A program made the translations under genes and the position numbers. A stretch of 64,000 bases of DNA from Amycolatopsis sp. NBC_00345. GTDB lineage: Bacteria > Actinomycetota > Actinomycetes > Mycobacteriales > Pseudonocardiaceae. The stretch covers positions 9,672,001 to 9,736,000 of the forward strand of contig NZ_CP107995.1 in assembly GCF_036116635.1 (NCBI RefSeq). Direction: 5' to 3'. Each line of letters opens with the position of its first letter. Positions within the stretch are counted from its first letter, which is position 1. Of the stretch, positions 57,318-64,000 are shown in pieces. Below the pieces are notes generated by a model. It was given only the letters and a program-made list of their open reading frames with translations. It had not been told where the DNA came from and did not search any database.

Positions 57318-57796
57318 CGCCCGGCCCCGGCCCCGTTCTCGGCCAGCCGGGCGAGTTGGGCGGTGGTGGTGCCCCAGCCGTCGGCGAAGCCCAGGTCGGC
57401 GTGGCGGGCGCGGGCGGCGGGGTCGCCGTGGCGGACGGTGACGCGGTAGTCGGTGCCGTCCGGGTGATCCCGCAGGACGATCTCGGCGGTCATCGGGACC
57501 GGGGCGGGGCTCGCGGGCCGCCATTGGCTGTTGATCGCGTTGGTGAAGACGATCCGCTCGTACTCCTCCACCACGAGGAAACAGGCGTCCAGGTGCGGGA
57601 CGAACGTGTCGCCGTCGTCGCTCATCAGCGTGACGAACGCGCCGCCGGGCCGGGCTTCGAGGCGCTCGACGCGGCAGCGGGTCGGCGCGGGAATCCACCA
57701 CTGTGCCAGGTTTGCGGGCTCGGTCCACGCGCTCCACACCTGCTTGCGGGGCGCGCGGATGATCCGGTCGAGGCCGAGATCGAGGTCGGGATTCAC
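57314..57796 (-). CDS. SRPBCC-family (AHSA1-like) protein
   Basis: The 160-residue protein opens LDRIIRAPRKQVWSAWTEPA, with the R-x-I-x-A-x-x-x-x-V-W-x-A-W-T-x-P start of AHSA1-like SRPBCC proteins, and has ARPGGAFVTLMSDDG and FTNAINSQWRPASPAPVPMT. It ends GWGTTTAQLARLAENGAGAG. GTG 57796 overlaps the ArsR stop (GTGA). Such proteins form an operon with ArsR-like repressors; ligand and function are unknown. Confidence 0.86.
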   Translation of the reverse strand: MNPDLDLGLDRIIRAPRKQVWSAWTEPANLAQWWIPAPTRCRVERLEARPGGAFVTLMSDDGDTFVPHLDACFLVVEEYERIVFTNAINSQWRPASPAPVPMTAEIVLRDHPDGTDYRVTVRHGDPAARARHADLGFADGWGTTTAQLARLAENGAGAGR

Positions 57797-58128
57797 TGCT
57801 TCTCCTCAGGGGTGGTGACGAACCGCTCCAGGCGGTCGGTGCGATCGGTCCAGATGCTCCGCTGCTCCGCGAGCCAGTCTTCGACGAGCGCGAACCGTTC
57901 GCGGTTCAGTTCGCAGGTGCGCACCCGGCCGGACTTCGCCGTGCGGATCAGGCCGTTCGACTCGAGCACCCGGACGTGCTTCATGAACGACGGCAACGTC
58001 ATGGGGGCTTCCCCGGCCAGGTCGCCGACGCTCGCCGGCCCGCGGCCGAGCCGCCGGAGGACCGCGCGCCTCGTCGGGTCGGCCAGCGCGACGAACACAC
58101 CGTCGAGCACAGCTGAATACTGAGCCAT
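57793..58128 (-). CDS. ArsR-family transcriptional repressor
   Basis: The 111-residue protein has the ArsR winged helix: VFVALADPTRRAVLRRLGRG, then PASVGDLAGEAPMTLPSFMK and HVRVLESNGLIRTAKSGRVR (about residues 10-75), ending with the DRTDRLERFVTTPEEKQ tail seen in the branch linked to SRPBCC proteins. No metal-binding Cys pair is evident, so it is not a classical metal sensor. Two palindromes directly upstream are probable autoregulatory sites. Confidence 0.92.
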   Translation of the reverse strand: MAQYSAVLDGVFVALADPTRRAVLRRLGRGPASVGDLAGEAPMTLPSFMKHVRVLESNGLIRTAKSGRVRTCELNRERFALVEDWLAEQRSIWTDRTDRLERFVTTPEEKQ

Positions 58129-58130
58129 GA

Positions 58131-58177
58131 GGCTAAGTATTAGCCCAGCGGAACACTTAGCGCAAGGGCTAAGTGTT
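58131..58177. promoter_or_regulatory. Two ArsR-type operators
   Basis: GGCTAAGTATTAGCC (58131-58145) is a 6-3-6 palindrome and AACACTTAGC...GCTAAGTGTT (58152-58177) a perfect 10-6-10 inverted repeat. Both share the GCTAAGT core and sit between the ArsR start and the divergent GH1 gene, so they are likely ArsR binding sites and could also affect GH1 expression. Confidence 0.85.
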
Positions 58178-58223
58178 GACGCTTCGTTGACCTGTCGTCA
58201 CCAGGAACGTAAATTTCTTTCAT

Positions 58224-59543
58224 ATGTTGCGCCGGACGCTCATCCTCGCCCTCACCGCCGCGCTCGTGCTGATCACCCCGCTGCCCGCGAACGCCAACGC
58301 CTACGCCGCCGGCAGCTGGTCGCGCCCGTTCTACTGGGGTGTGGCCACCGCCGGGTTCCAGTCGGAGGGCAGCGCGCCCGACAGCAACTGGTCGCGTTAC
58401 GTCGCGGCCTCCGGCAGCGTTGACCCGTACGGCAACGCCGACGACTTCCGCCATCGTTACCCCGAAGACATCCAGCTCGCCGCCGGCCTCGGGGTGAACA
58501 CGTTCCGGTTCAGCGTCGAGTGGGCGCGCGTCGAGCCTCAGCCGGGGGTGTGGGACGAGCAGGAACTGGCCTATTACGACGACGTCGTCCGGCTCGTCCG
58601 GGCCGCGGGGATGACGCCGATGATCACGCTCAGCCATTGGGCCTACCCGGGCTGGGTCGCCGACCGCGGCGGGTTCGCCGATCCCCGCGTGATCGGCGAC
58701 TTCACCGGTTTCGTGGGCAAGATCGTGCCGCGGTACCGCGACCTCGGCGTGCTGTGGGTGACCTTCAACGAGCCGGTCACCTTCCTCAGCCAGGAAATCA
58801 AGATCGGCGCGCTCAACCCGCTGCTCGCGCCCGTCTGGATCGCCGACGTCGTCCAAGCGCACCGTCGCGCGTACGACCTCATCCACCAGCTCGACCCGAC
58901 CGCGAAGGTCACCAGCAACCAGGCGTTCTACGCCGGGTTCAACGGGCTGACCGACCTCGTCGTGATGGACCAGATCCGGGACAAGGTCGACTTCATCGGT
59001 TTCGACTACTACTACGGCGTCAGCCTCGACAACCTCACTGCGATCAACGCCGCCTCCGGGGACTTCTGGAAGGTCAAGATGCAGCCCGAGGGTATCTACG
59101 ACGCGCTGCGCTACTACGCCGGCCGGTACCCGAACCTCCCGCTGTACATCGTGGAAAACGGGATGCCCACCGATGACGGCAAACCCCGCGCGGACGGTTA
59201 CACCCGCGAAGCCGCGCTGCGGGACTCGGTCTTCTGGGTCCAGCGCGCCAAGGCCGACGGGATGAACGTGATCGGCTACAACTACTGGAGCATCACCGAC
59301 AACTACGAGTGGGGCAGCTACCGCCCACGCTTCGGTCTGTACACAGTGGACGTCCGGACCGATCCTTCCCTCACCCGCAAGCCGACCGCCGCCGTCCCGG
59401 TGTACCGGCAGACCATCGCGGACGGCGGGGTGCCCGCCGGCTATCGGCTCGTGCAGGGGCCGGGCTTCTGCTCCCTCGTCGACGCGTTGACCAGCTGCCT
59501 CGCCCCCGCGAACCCGGACGGGCCGCTCGCTCGCTTGGGCTGA
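58224..59543 (+). CDS. Secreted glycoside hydrolase family 1 (beta-glucosidase-like)
   Basis: The 439-residue protein has a signal peptide (RTLILALTAALVLITPLPAN, cut near ANANA) and the GH1 core. It opens FYWGVATAGFQSEG, then NTFRFSVEWARVEPQPGVWD. The acid/base Glu lies in WVTFNEPVTF (about residue 180), the nucleophile Glu in LYIVENGMP (about 312), and the end has YNYWSITDNYEWG. These are diagnostic for GH1. A secreted GH1 is less usual than the intracellular form. The C-terminus has Cys residues (GFCSLVDALTSCL) that could form a disulfide. It may join the lyase genes upstream in extracellular sugar release. Confidence 0.92.
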   Translation: MLRRTLILALTAALVLITPLPANANAYAAGSWSRPFYWGVATAGFQSEGSAPDSNWSRYVAASGSVDPYGNADDFRHRYPEDIQLAAGLGVNTFRFSVEWARVEPQPGVWDEQELAYYDDVVRLVRAAGMTPMITLSHWAYPGWVADRGGFADPRVIGDFTGFVGKIVPRYRDLGVLWVTFNEPVTFLSQEIKIGALNPLLAPVWIADVVQAHRRAYDLIHQLDPTAKVTSNQAFYAGFNGLTDLVVMDQIRDKVDFIGFDYYYGVSLDNLTAINAASGDFWKVKMQPEGIYDALRYYAGRYPNLPLYIVENGMPTDDGKPRADGYTREAALRDSVFWVQRAKADGMNVIGYNYWSITDNYEWGSYRPRFGLYTVDVRTDPSLTRKPTAAVPVYRQTIADGGVPAGYRLVQGPGFCSLVDALTSCLAPANPDGPLARLG

Positions 59544-59576
59544 ACCCCCTACTCTTCGGCTGATGGTGGAGACGCT

Positions 59577-61532
59577 ATGAGTGAGCAACCGTCGTGGGTC
59601 CCGTCCGCCGCCGAGGTGGAGCAGGCTCGGATCACCGATTTCGCGCGGTACGCGTCGGCCCGGACCGGCCACGACGTGACGGGCGGGTACCGAGAGCTGT
59701 GGGACTGGTCGGTGCGGGACATCGACGGCTTCTGGTCGGCGGTGTGGGACTACTTCGGGCTGCCGTCCCGCCCGGAGGGACAGCCCGCGCTGGCGAGCGA
59801 GGCGATGCCGGGCAGCGTGTGGTTTCCGGGCAGCACCCTGAACTACACGGCCGAAGTGTTCCGCGGCCGCGAAGACGGTGAAATCGCGGCGGTCGGGGTG
59901 ACCGAAACCGGCGCTCCCGTCGACGTGAGCTGGGGCGAGCTGCGTCGCCAGGTCGCTTCGGTCGCGTCAGCACTGAGCGGGCTGGGTGTGCGGCCGGGCG
60001 ACCGAGTCGTGGGGTACCTGCCGAACTCGGTGGAGGCGATGGTGGCGTTCCTGGCCACCGTGAGCCTCGGGGCGATCTGGGCCGTCTGCGGCCTGGACTA
60101 CGTCGGCTCGGCCGCGGAGGCGCGGTTCGCGCAGCTTGAGCCGACCGTGCTGGTCACCGCTACCCGGTCCCGGCACGGTGGCCGGCTCGTCGACCGCGGC
60201 GACGATGTGGCGGGTTTGCGCGCCGCGCTGCCGACCTTGACCGCCACCGTGGTTATCGACAACGCGGATTCGTTGCCCGGCACGATTTCCTGGTCCTCGA
60301 TCACCAGCGGCGACGCCGAACTGGCGCCCGTGCCGGTCCCGTTCGACCACCCGCTGTGGGTCCTGTTCTCGTCCGGGACCACGGGGCGTCCTAAAGGGAT
60401 GGTGCACGGCCACGGCGGCGTTGTCCTCGAACAGCTGAAGCAGCTCGCGTTCCACCACAACCTGGGTAAGGGCGACCGCATCCTCTGGTACACCACGCCG
60501 AGCTGGATGCTGTGGAACTCCCTCGTCGGCGCGCTCCTGGTCGGGGCGACTGTGGTGTGTTACGACGGCAGCCCCGCGTTCGGCCGCCCGGACGCGTTGT
60601 GGGAGCTGGCCGCGCGCTTGCGCGTCACCGTGCTGGGCACCAGCCCCGGTTACCTGGCCTCCTGCCGCAAAGCCGGCGTCCGGCTTCAGGACCACGACCT
60701 GGAAACGCTGGTGCGGCTCGGGGTCACCGGGTCGCCGCTCCCGGCCGACCTGCACCGCTGGGCCGCCGGCGAACTCGGGCCCCGGGTGCAGGTGGCTTCC
60801 AGCAGCGGCGGGACCGACGTGGTGACGGCCTTCGTCAGCGCGTCGCCCACCACCCCCGTGTGGGCAGGCGAGCTGTCGGCCGCGTGCCTCGGGGTGGCCC
60901 TCGAATCGTGGGGGCCCGACGGGGAGCCCGTGCGGAACACCGTCGGCGAGCTGGTCGTGCGACGGCCGATGCCGTCCATGCCGGTGCGGTTCTGGAACGA
61001 CCCAGACGGCACCCGTTACCGCGACGCGTACTTCGGCACCTTCCCGGGGGTGTGGCGCCACGGGGACTGGACCACCATCACCGACCGCGGTTCGGTGATC
61101 ATCCACGGCCGCTCGGACGCGACCCTGAACCGCCACGGCGTGCGCATGGGCAGCAGCGACATCTACGGCCCGGTCGAGGAACTCGCCGAGGTCAAGGAGG
61201 CGCTGGTCATCGGCGTCGAAGGGGGCGACGGCGAGTACTGGATGCCGTTGTTCGTGACCACGGCCGACGGGGTCGTCCTCGATGAACCGCTACGAGAGCG
61301 GATCCGTGAGGCGATCCGTCACGGCGCTTCGCCGCGGCACGTGCCCGACGAGATCGTCGCGGCCCCCGGCATCCCGCACACCCGGACCGGGAAGAAGCTG
61401 GAAGTCCCGGTCAAGCGCCTGCTCCGCGGTGAAGACCCGGACACGGTGGCCGATCCTGGCAGCATCGACCAGCCGAGCCTCATGAGCTGGTACCACGAAT
61501 TCGGCCGGACGCACCGGGCCGAGCCGGTCTAG
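59577..61532 (+). CDS. Acetoacetate-CoA ligase (acetoacetyl-CoA synthetase)
   Basis: The 651-residue protein has the ACS-like adenylation blocks: WFPGSTLNYTAEVFRG (about residues 82-97), WVLFSSGTTGRPKGMVHGHG (about 261-280, phosphate loop), WYTTPSWMLWNSLVG (about 303-317), SSSGGTDVVTAFV, HGDWTTITDRGSVIIHGRSDATLNRHGVRMG (about 498-528) and the late RTGKKLEVPVKRLLRG, with the catalytic Lys in KKLEVPVK (about 605). The length and these phrases are those of acetoacetyl-CoA synthetases. ATG 59577 has GGAG upstream. Its TAG overlaps the convergent esterase stop. Confidence 0.92.
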   Translation: MSEQPSWVPSAAEVEQARITDFARYASARTGHDVTGGYRELWDWSVRDIDGFWSAVWDYFGLPSRPEGQPALASEAMPGSVWFPGSTLNYTAEVFRGREDGEIAAVGVTETGAPVDVSWGELRRQVASVASALSGLGVRPGDRVVGYLPNSVEAMVAFLATVSLGAIWAVCGLDYVGSAAEARFAQLEPTVLVTATRSRHGGRLVDRGDDVAGLRAALPTLTATVVIDNADSLPGTISWSSITSGDAELAPVPVPFDHPLWVLFSSGTTGRPKGMVHGHGGVVLEQLKQLAFHHNLGKGDRILWYTTPSWMLWNSLVGALLVGATVVCYDGSPAFGRPDALWELAARLRVTVLGTSPGYLASCRKAGVRLQDHDLETLVRLGVTGSPLPADLHRWAAGELGPRVQVASSSGGTDVVTAFVSASPTTPVWAGELSAACLGVALESWGPDGEPVRNTVGELVVRRPMPSMPVRFWNDPDGTRYRDAYFGTFPGVWRHGDWTTITDRGSVIIHGRSDATLNRHGVRMGSSDIYGPVEELAEVKEALVIGVEGGDGEYWMPLFVTTADGVVLDEPLRERIREAIRHGASPRHVPDEIVAAPGIPHTRTGKKLEVPVKRLLRGEDPDTVADPGSIDQPSLMSWYHEFGRTHRAEPV

Positions 61533-62491
61533 CTGTGCAGCCGGCGGGAGAGGAAGTCGTGCCAGGTGCGCTCGAACGACAACGTGAGGCGCGACTCCGG
61601 GGCGAAGAGATCCCACGCGTGGAAGGTGTGCGCGTAAACGTGTAGTTCGACCGGAACCCCGGCGGCCAGGAGACGGCTGGCGAAGCTGATGTTCTCGTCG
61701 CGGAACACGTCGAACTGGCCGACCGCGACGAACGTCTCCGGCATCGCGTGCAGGTCGGTGGCGCGCCCGGGCGCGGAGTACGGGTCGACGTCCGGCCGGC
61801 CGACGCGGTCGCCGAGCACCGCCGCCCAGGCCAGGAGGTTTTCGCGGCGGTCCCAGATGCCGAGGTCCGTCACCTCGAAGCTCGACGGTGTTTCGTTGCG
61901 GTCGTCGAGCATGGCGTAGTTCAGGGACAGCAGGCACGGGGGTGTCGCCCCGCGGTCCCGGATCATGAGCGCGGTCGCCGTCGCGGGCGCACCGCCTCCG
62001 CTCGCGCCCGCGAGCCCGATCCGGTTGGGGATGATCCCGTGTTCCGCGGCGTGCGCGACGAGGTGGGTGTAGGCGAGGTAACCGTCCTCGGCCGCGCCCG
62101 GCGCGGGCGTCTCCGGCGCCAACCGGTAGTCGACGACGGCGATGATGCTGTTGAGCGACAAGGCAAGAGCGCTGGGGTACGTGGTGTCGTCGTGTGCGCT
62201 GCCGAGAACCTGGCCGCCGGCGTGGAAGTAGGCCAAAGCCGGGAGCGGGCGGTCGGCGTCGGCCGGGGTGAACAGCACGACGTCCATTGTGGACTCATCG
62301 GGCCGCGGCACGCGGAGGGTCTTGATGGTGACTCGCGGGTCCGGCTCTGGGCGCTGCTCGCCGGCCGCGCTCAGTTGTGCCCGCAGTGCCGGGATGTCCG
62401 TGAGATCCATGAGACTTCCGTTGGCGCCCTTCGGCATGGCCGCCAGCGCGGCAGCGAGCTCGGGGTCGAGGGAAGCGTGGTTTACCGCCAT
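61529..62491 (-). CDS. Alpha/beta hydrolase, HSL-family esterase
   Basis: The 320-residue protein has the hormone-sensitive-lipase group pattern: PALAYFHAGGQVLGS (oxyanion motif, here HAGG instead of the common HGGG), VDYRLAPETPAPGAAEDGYL, and the nucleophile elbow GLAGASGGGAPATATA (Ser at about residue 168). The acid is probably Asp in VGQFDVFRDEN (about 264) and the base His in YAHTFHAWDLF (about 294). It hydrolyses a short-chain ester. It lies 55 bp after the SDR gene on the same strand and is probably in one operon with it. Confidence 0.9.
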   Translation of the reverse strand: MAVNHASLDPELAAALAAMPKGANGSLMDLTDIPALRAQLSAAGEQRPEPDPRVTIKTLRVPRPDESTMDVVLFTPADADRPLPALAYFHAGGQVLGSAHDDTTYPSALALSLNSIIAVVDYRLAPETPAPGAAEDGYLAYTHLVAHAAEHGIIPNRIGLAGASGGGAPATATALMIRDRGATPPCLLSLNYAMLDDRNETPSSFEVTDLGIWDRRENLLAWAAVLGDRVGRPDVDPYSAPGRATDLHAMPETFVAVGQFDVFRDENISFASRLLAAGVPVELHVYAHTFHAWDLFAPESRLTLSFERTWHDFLSRRLHS

Positions 62492-62546
62492 GGGTGTTCC
62501 TTGAGGTCGAGGGATCCGGAGGGGGTGCGGGAGGGTGCGTGCCGGG

Positions 62547-63311
62547 TCAGAACAAGTCCGGCTGTCCGCTGCCTGCGGTGATTCCGCCGTCGACGGGAAG
62601 CACCGTTCCGGTGATGAAGCGCGCGTCGTCGGAGGCGAGGAAGGTGACTGCGCCGGCGATGTCCGCGGGCGTGGCGTAGCCGCTCATGGCCCTGCGCTCG
62701 TTGAAGCGTTCGATCAGCCTGCCGTACTCGGGGATGGCGGCCTGTTCGTCGTTCACGGTGAGGGAGGGGGCGACGGTGTTCACCCGGATGCCGAACTGGC
62801 CGAGGTCGAAGGCGAGCCCTCGGGTGAAGTTCACGACGGCGCCCTTCGCGGCGTTGTAGGCGCTGAGCTTTCGATCGCCGCCGAGGCCGGACGCGGACGC
62901 GATGGCGATGATGGTGCCCTGGCTCAGTTTCAGGTGTGGCAGCGCCGCTTGGGCGCCGAAGAAGCAGCTGTCGACGTCGGTGCTCATGATGAGCCGCCAG
63001 TCGGCGAGCGTGGTTTCCTCGAATTCCTTTCCCAGCCCGACACCGGCGTTCGACACGAGTACGTCGATGCCGCCGAACCGGTCGACGGTGGCCTGGATGG
63101 CCGCCTCGACCTCTTCCGGCTGGGTGACGTCAGTGGCCACGGCGAGCGTGCGTTGCGCGCCGAGTTCGGCCGCGAGGGCGTCGAGCCGGTCCTTCCGGCG
63201 GGCCGCGAGGACGACGTTCGCTCCCTCCGCGGCGAAGCGCCGGGCGATGCCCTCGCCGATGCCGGAGCTGGCTCCGGTGACCACGATCGTCTTGCCGTGG
63301 AAACGTTCCAC
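62547..63311 (-). CDS. Short-chain dehydrogenase/reductase (classical SDR)
   Basis: The 254-residue protein starts MERFHGKTIVVTGASSGIGE (T-G-x-x-x-G-x-G cofactor motif) and has LVSNAGVGLGK (N-A-G), the catalytic triad parts ASASGLGGDRKLSAYNAAKGAV (Ser about 143, Tyr about 156, Lys about 160) and an SDR end TFLASDDARFITGTVLPVDG. An Arg/Arg pair after beta-strand two (AARRKDRLD) suggests NADP(H) preference. It probably starts an operon with the downstream esterase and is preceded by a long palindrome. Confidence 0.93.
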   Translation of the reverse strand: MERFHGKTIVVTGASSGIGEGIARRFAAEGANVVLAARRKDRLDALAAELGAQRTLAVATDVTQPEEVEAAIQATVDRFGGIDVLVSNAGVGLGKEFEETTLADWRLIMSTDVDSCFFGAQAALPHLKLSQGTIIAIASASGLGGDRKLSAYNAAKGAVVNFTRGLAFDLGQFGIRVNTVAPSLTVNDEQAAIPEYGRLIERFNERRAMSGYATPADIAGAVTFLASDDARFITGTVLPVDGGITAGSGQPDLF

Positions 63312-63357
63312 AGTGGGTCTCTCTTCGTTCCTGGGCGGCTTCGAGAGGCGAGCCGCC

Positions 63358-63416
63358 GTCAGTGACTGTCACATATTAGTGACAGTCACTGACGATACAT
63401 CGTGTCAGTAGCTGAC
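63358..63416. promoter_or_regulatory. Long perfect palindrome upstream of the SDR-esterase operon
   Basis: GTCAGTGACTGTCAC (63358-63372) and GTGACAGTCACTGAC (63379-63393) form a perfect 15-6-15 inverted repeat, with ATATTA as the loop; a smaller GTCAGTAGCTGAC (63404-63416) palindrome follows. Repeats of the word TGACTGTCA are typical of TetR operators. The regulator is not in the window. Confidence 0.82.
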
Positions 63417-63428
63417 GCAACCCGGGCG

Positions 63429-64000
63429 CTACTGGGCCGTTTCCGTCCAGGTGATCGGCAGCTCGTGGACCCCGTAGATGTTCATGTCGGTCTTGAGCCG
63501 CACCTCGCCGGCGGGAATGGCGAGCTTGAGGGTCGGGAAGCGGCGCAGCAGTCCCTCGAAGCCGGCGCGCATCTCGGTGCGGGCCAGCTGCTGGCCGAGG
63601 CATTGGTGGACGCCGTGGCCGAACGCCAGCTGACCGCGGGCCTTGCGGTGGATGTCCAGGGTGTCGGGGTTGTCGAAGCGCTGGGGGTCGTGGTCGGCGG
63701 CCAGCATCGAGACGACGACGGTGGAGCCCTTCGGGATGATTTCGCCGCCGAGTTCGAGGTCTTCGGTGGCGTAGCGGTAGTTGATGTCGACGACGGACAG
63801 GTAGCGCATGAGCTCCTCGACGGCGTCGGGGAGCAGGTCCCGGTCGGCCCGCAGCTCGGCCAGCTGCTCGGGGTGCTCCAGGAGCGCGAAGGTGCCCAGC
63901 GCCAACATGTTGGCGGTGGTCTCGTGGCCCGCGAGCAGCAGCAGGAACGCGATGCCGGTCAGCTCCTCGACGGTGAGGTCGTCCTGGCGGGCCAGATCGG
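63429..64000 (-). CDS. Cytochrome P450, C-terminal part (partial at the window end)
   Basis: The frame runs off the right edge of the window, so only the last 190 residues are seen. They hold the I-helix AGHETTAN (with the acid-Thr pair HET), the K-helix EELMRYL (E-x-x-R) and the heme-binding loop LAFGHGVHQCLGQQLAR with the axial Cys. The region between (ATEDLELGGEIIPKGSTVVV) and the end (VHELPITWTE) fit bacterial CYP105/CYP107-type enzymes. It hydroxylates an unknown substrate and needs a ferredoxin partner; the small 3Fe-4S ferredoxin at 50903 is too far away to claim. Confidence 0.93.
   Translation of the reverse strand, partial: DLARQDDLTVEELTGIAFLLLLAGHETTANMLALGTFALLEHPEQLAELRADRDLLPDAVEELMRYLSVVDINYRYATEDLELGGEIIPKGSTVVVSMLAADHDPQRFDNPDTLDIHRKARGQLAFGHGVHQCLGQQLARTEMRAGFEGLLRRFPTLKLAIPAGEVRLKTDMNIYGVHELPITWTETAQ

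Overview
The window is high-GC actinobacterial DNA, most like the family Pseudonocardiaceae and probably Amycolatopsis or a close relative. Supporting clues are an AftB/ZomB-type arabinofuranosyltransferase (arabinogalactan cell wall), an F420-type luciferase-like oxidoreductase, AfsR/SARP and many TetR/MarR regulators, a WXG100/YbaB/DUF3558 cassette, frequent GTG starts, and many genes with a TANNNT -10 hexamer only 6-8 nt before the start codon, as expected for leaderless mRNAs. No rRNA, tRNA, IS element or CRISPR array was seen. The genus is an inference.

Layout. 0-7 kb: end of a drug-type ABC exporter (ATPase tail and permease), a large convergent AfsR-like regulator, TetR plus DUF6204, and a two-gene membrane/coiled-coil operon. 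7-17.8 kb: many small regulators paired with divergent enzymes (GNAT/XRE-cupin, MarR/azoreductase, TetR/FAD-monooxygenase), an F420 oxidoreductase, a LigD-like PE-Pol protein without ligase, an ArsC-like protein and an APH-like kinase. The 11.8-14.6 kb part is rich in tandem repeats: 11-bp units, decayed ~95-100-bp copies of a TetR gene 3' end, and eight 34-bp units. 17.9-21.5 kb: a secreted subtilase-like protein that appears to lack its protease domain, followed by a secreted sedolisin-like protease.

22-31 kb: an acetoacetate decarboxylase-like / 3-hydroxyacyl-CoA dehydrogenase / family III CoA-transferase run followed by an aldehyde dehydrogenase; a small membrane protein and a 66-aa Cys-containing protein; TetR; then dhaK-dhaL diverging from an IclR regulator across a TTCGAC-rich operator region. 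31-33 kb: the AftB-like enzyme. 33-46 kb: a surface polymorphic-toxin locus with a LamG-repeat secreted protein, a 2273-aa RHS protein ending in a Hint domain and a variable C-terminal tip, a candidate immunity gene, a 48-bp relic of the Hint coding sequence, and several small AT-richer orphan genes.

46.5-51.8 kb: a DesK/NarL-type two-component system with a membrane protein, an SRPBCC protein, a truncated response-regulator relic, and an alkane-hydroxylase cluster (AlkB-rubredoxin fusion, 3Fe-4S-type ferredoxin, TetR). 51.8-54.3 kb: a tightly overlapping YbaB - YbaB-like - WXG-like - WXG effector - lipoprotein operon. 54.4-59.5 kb: secreted polysaccharide enzymes (PL7 alginate lyase, beta-helix protein, GH1) around small regulatory pairs, including an ArsR-SRPBCC-RibD operon whose third gene is internally deleted. 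59.5-64 kb: acetoacetyl-CoA synthetase, an esterase-SDR pair behind a near-perfect long palindrome, and a cytochrome P450 cut by the window edge.

Main leads are the RHS toxin locus with its displaced Hint fragment, the YbaB/WXG operon, the PE-Pol protein, and a 40-bp palindromic element found three times, each time between convergent genes.
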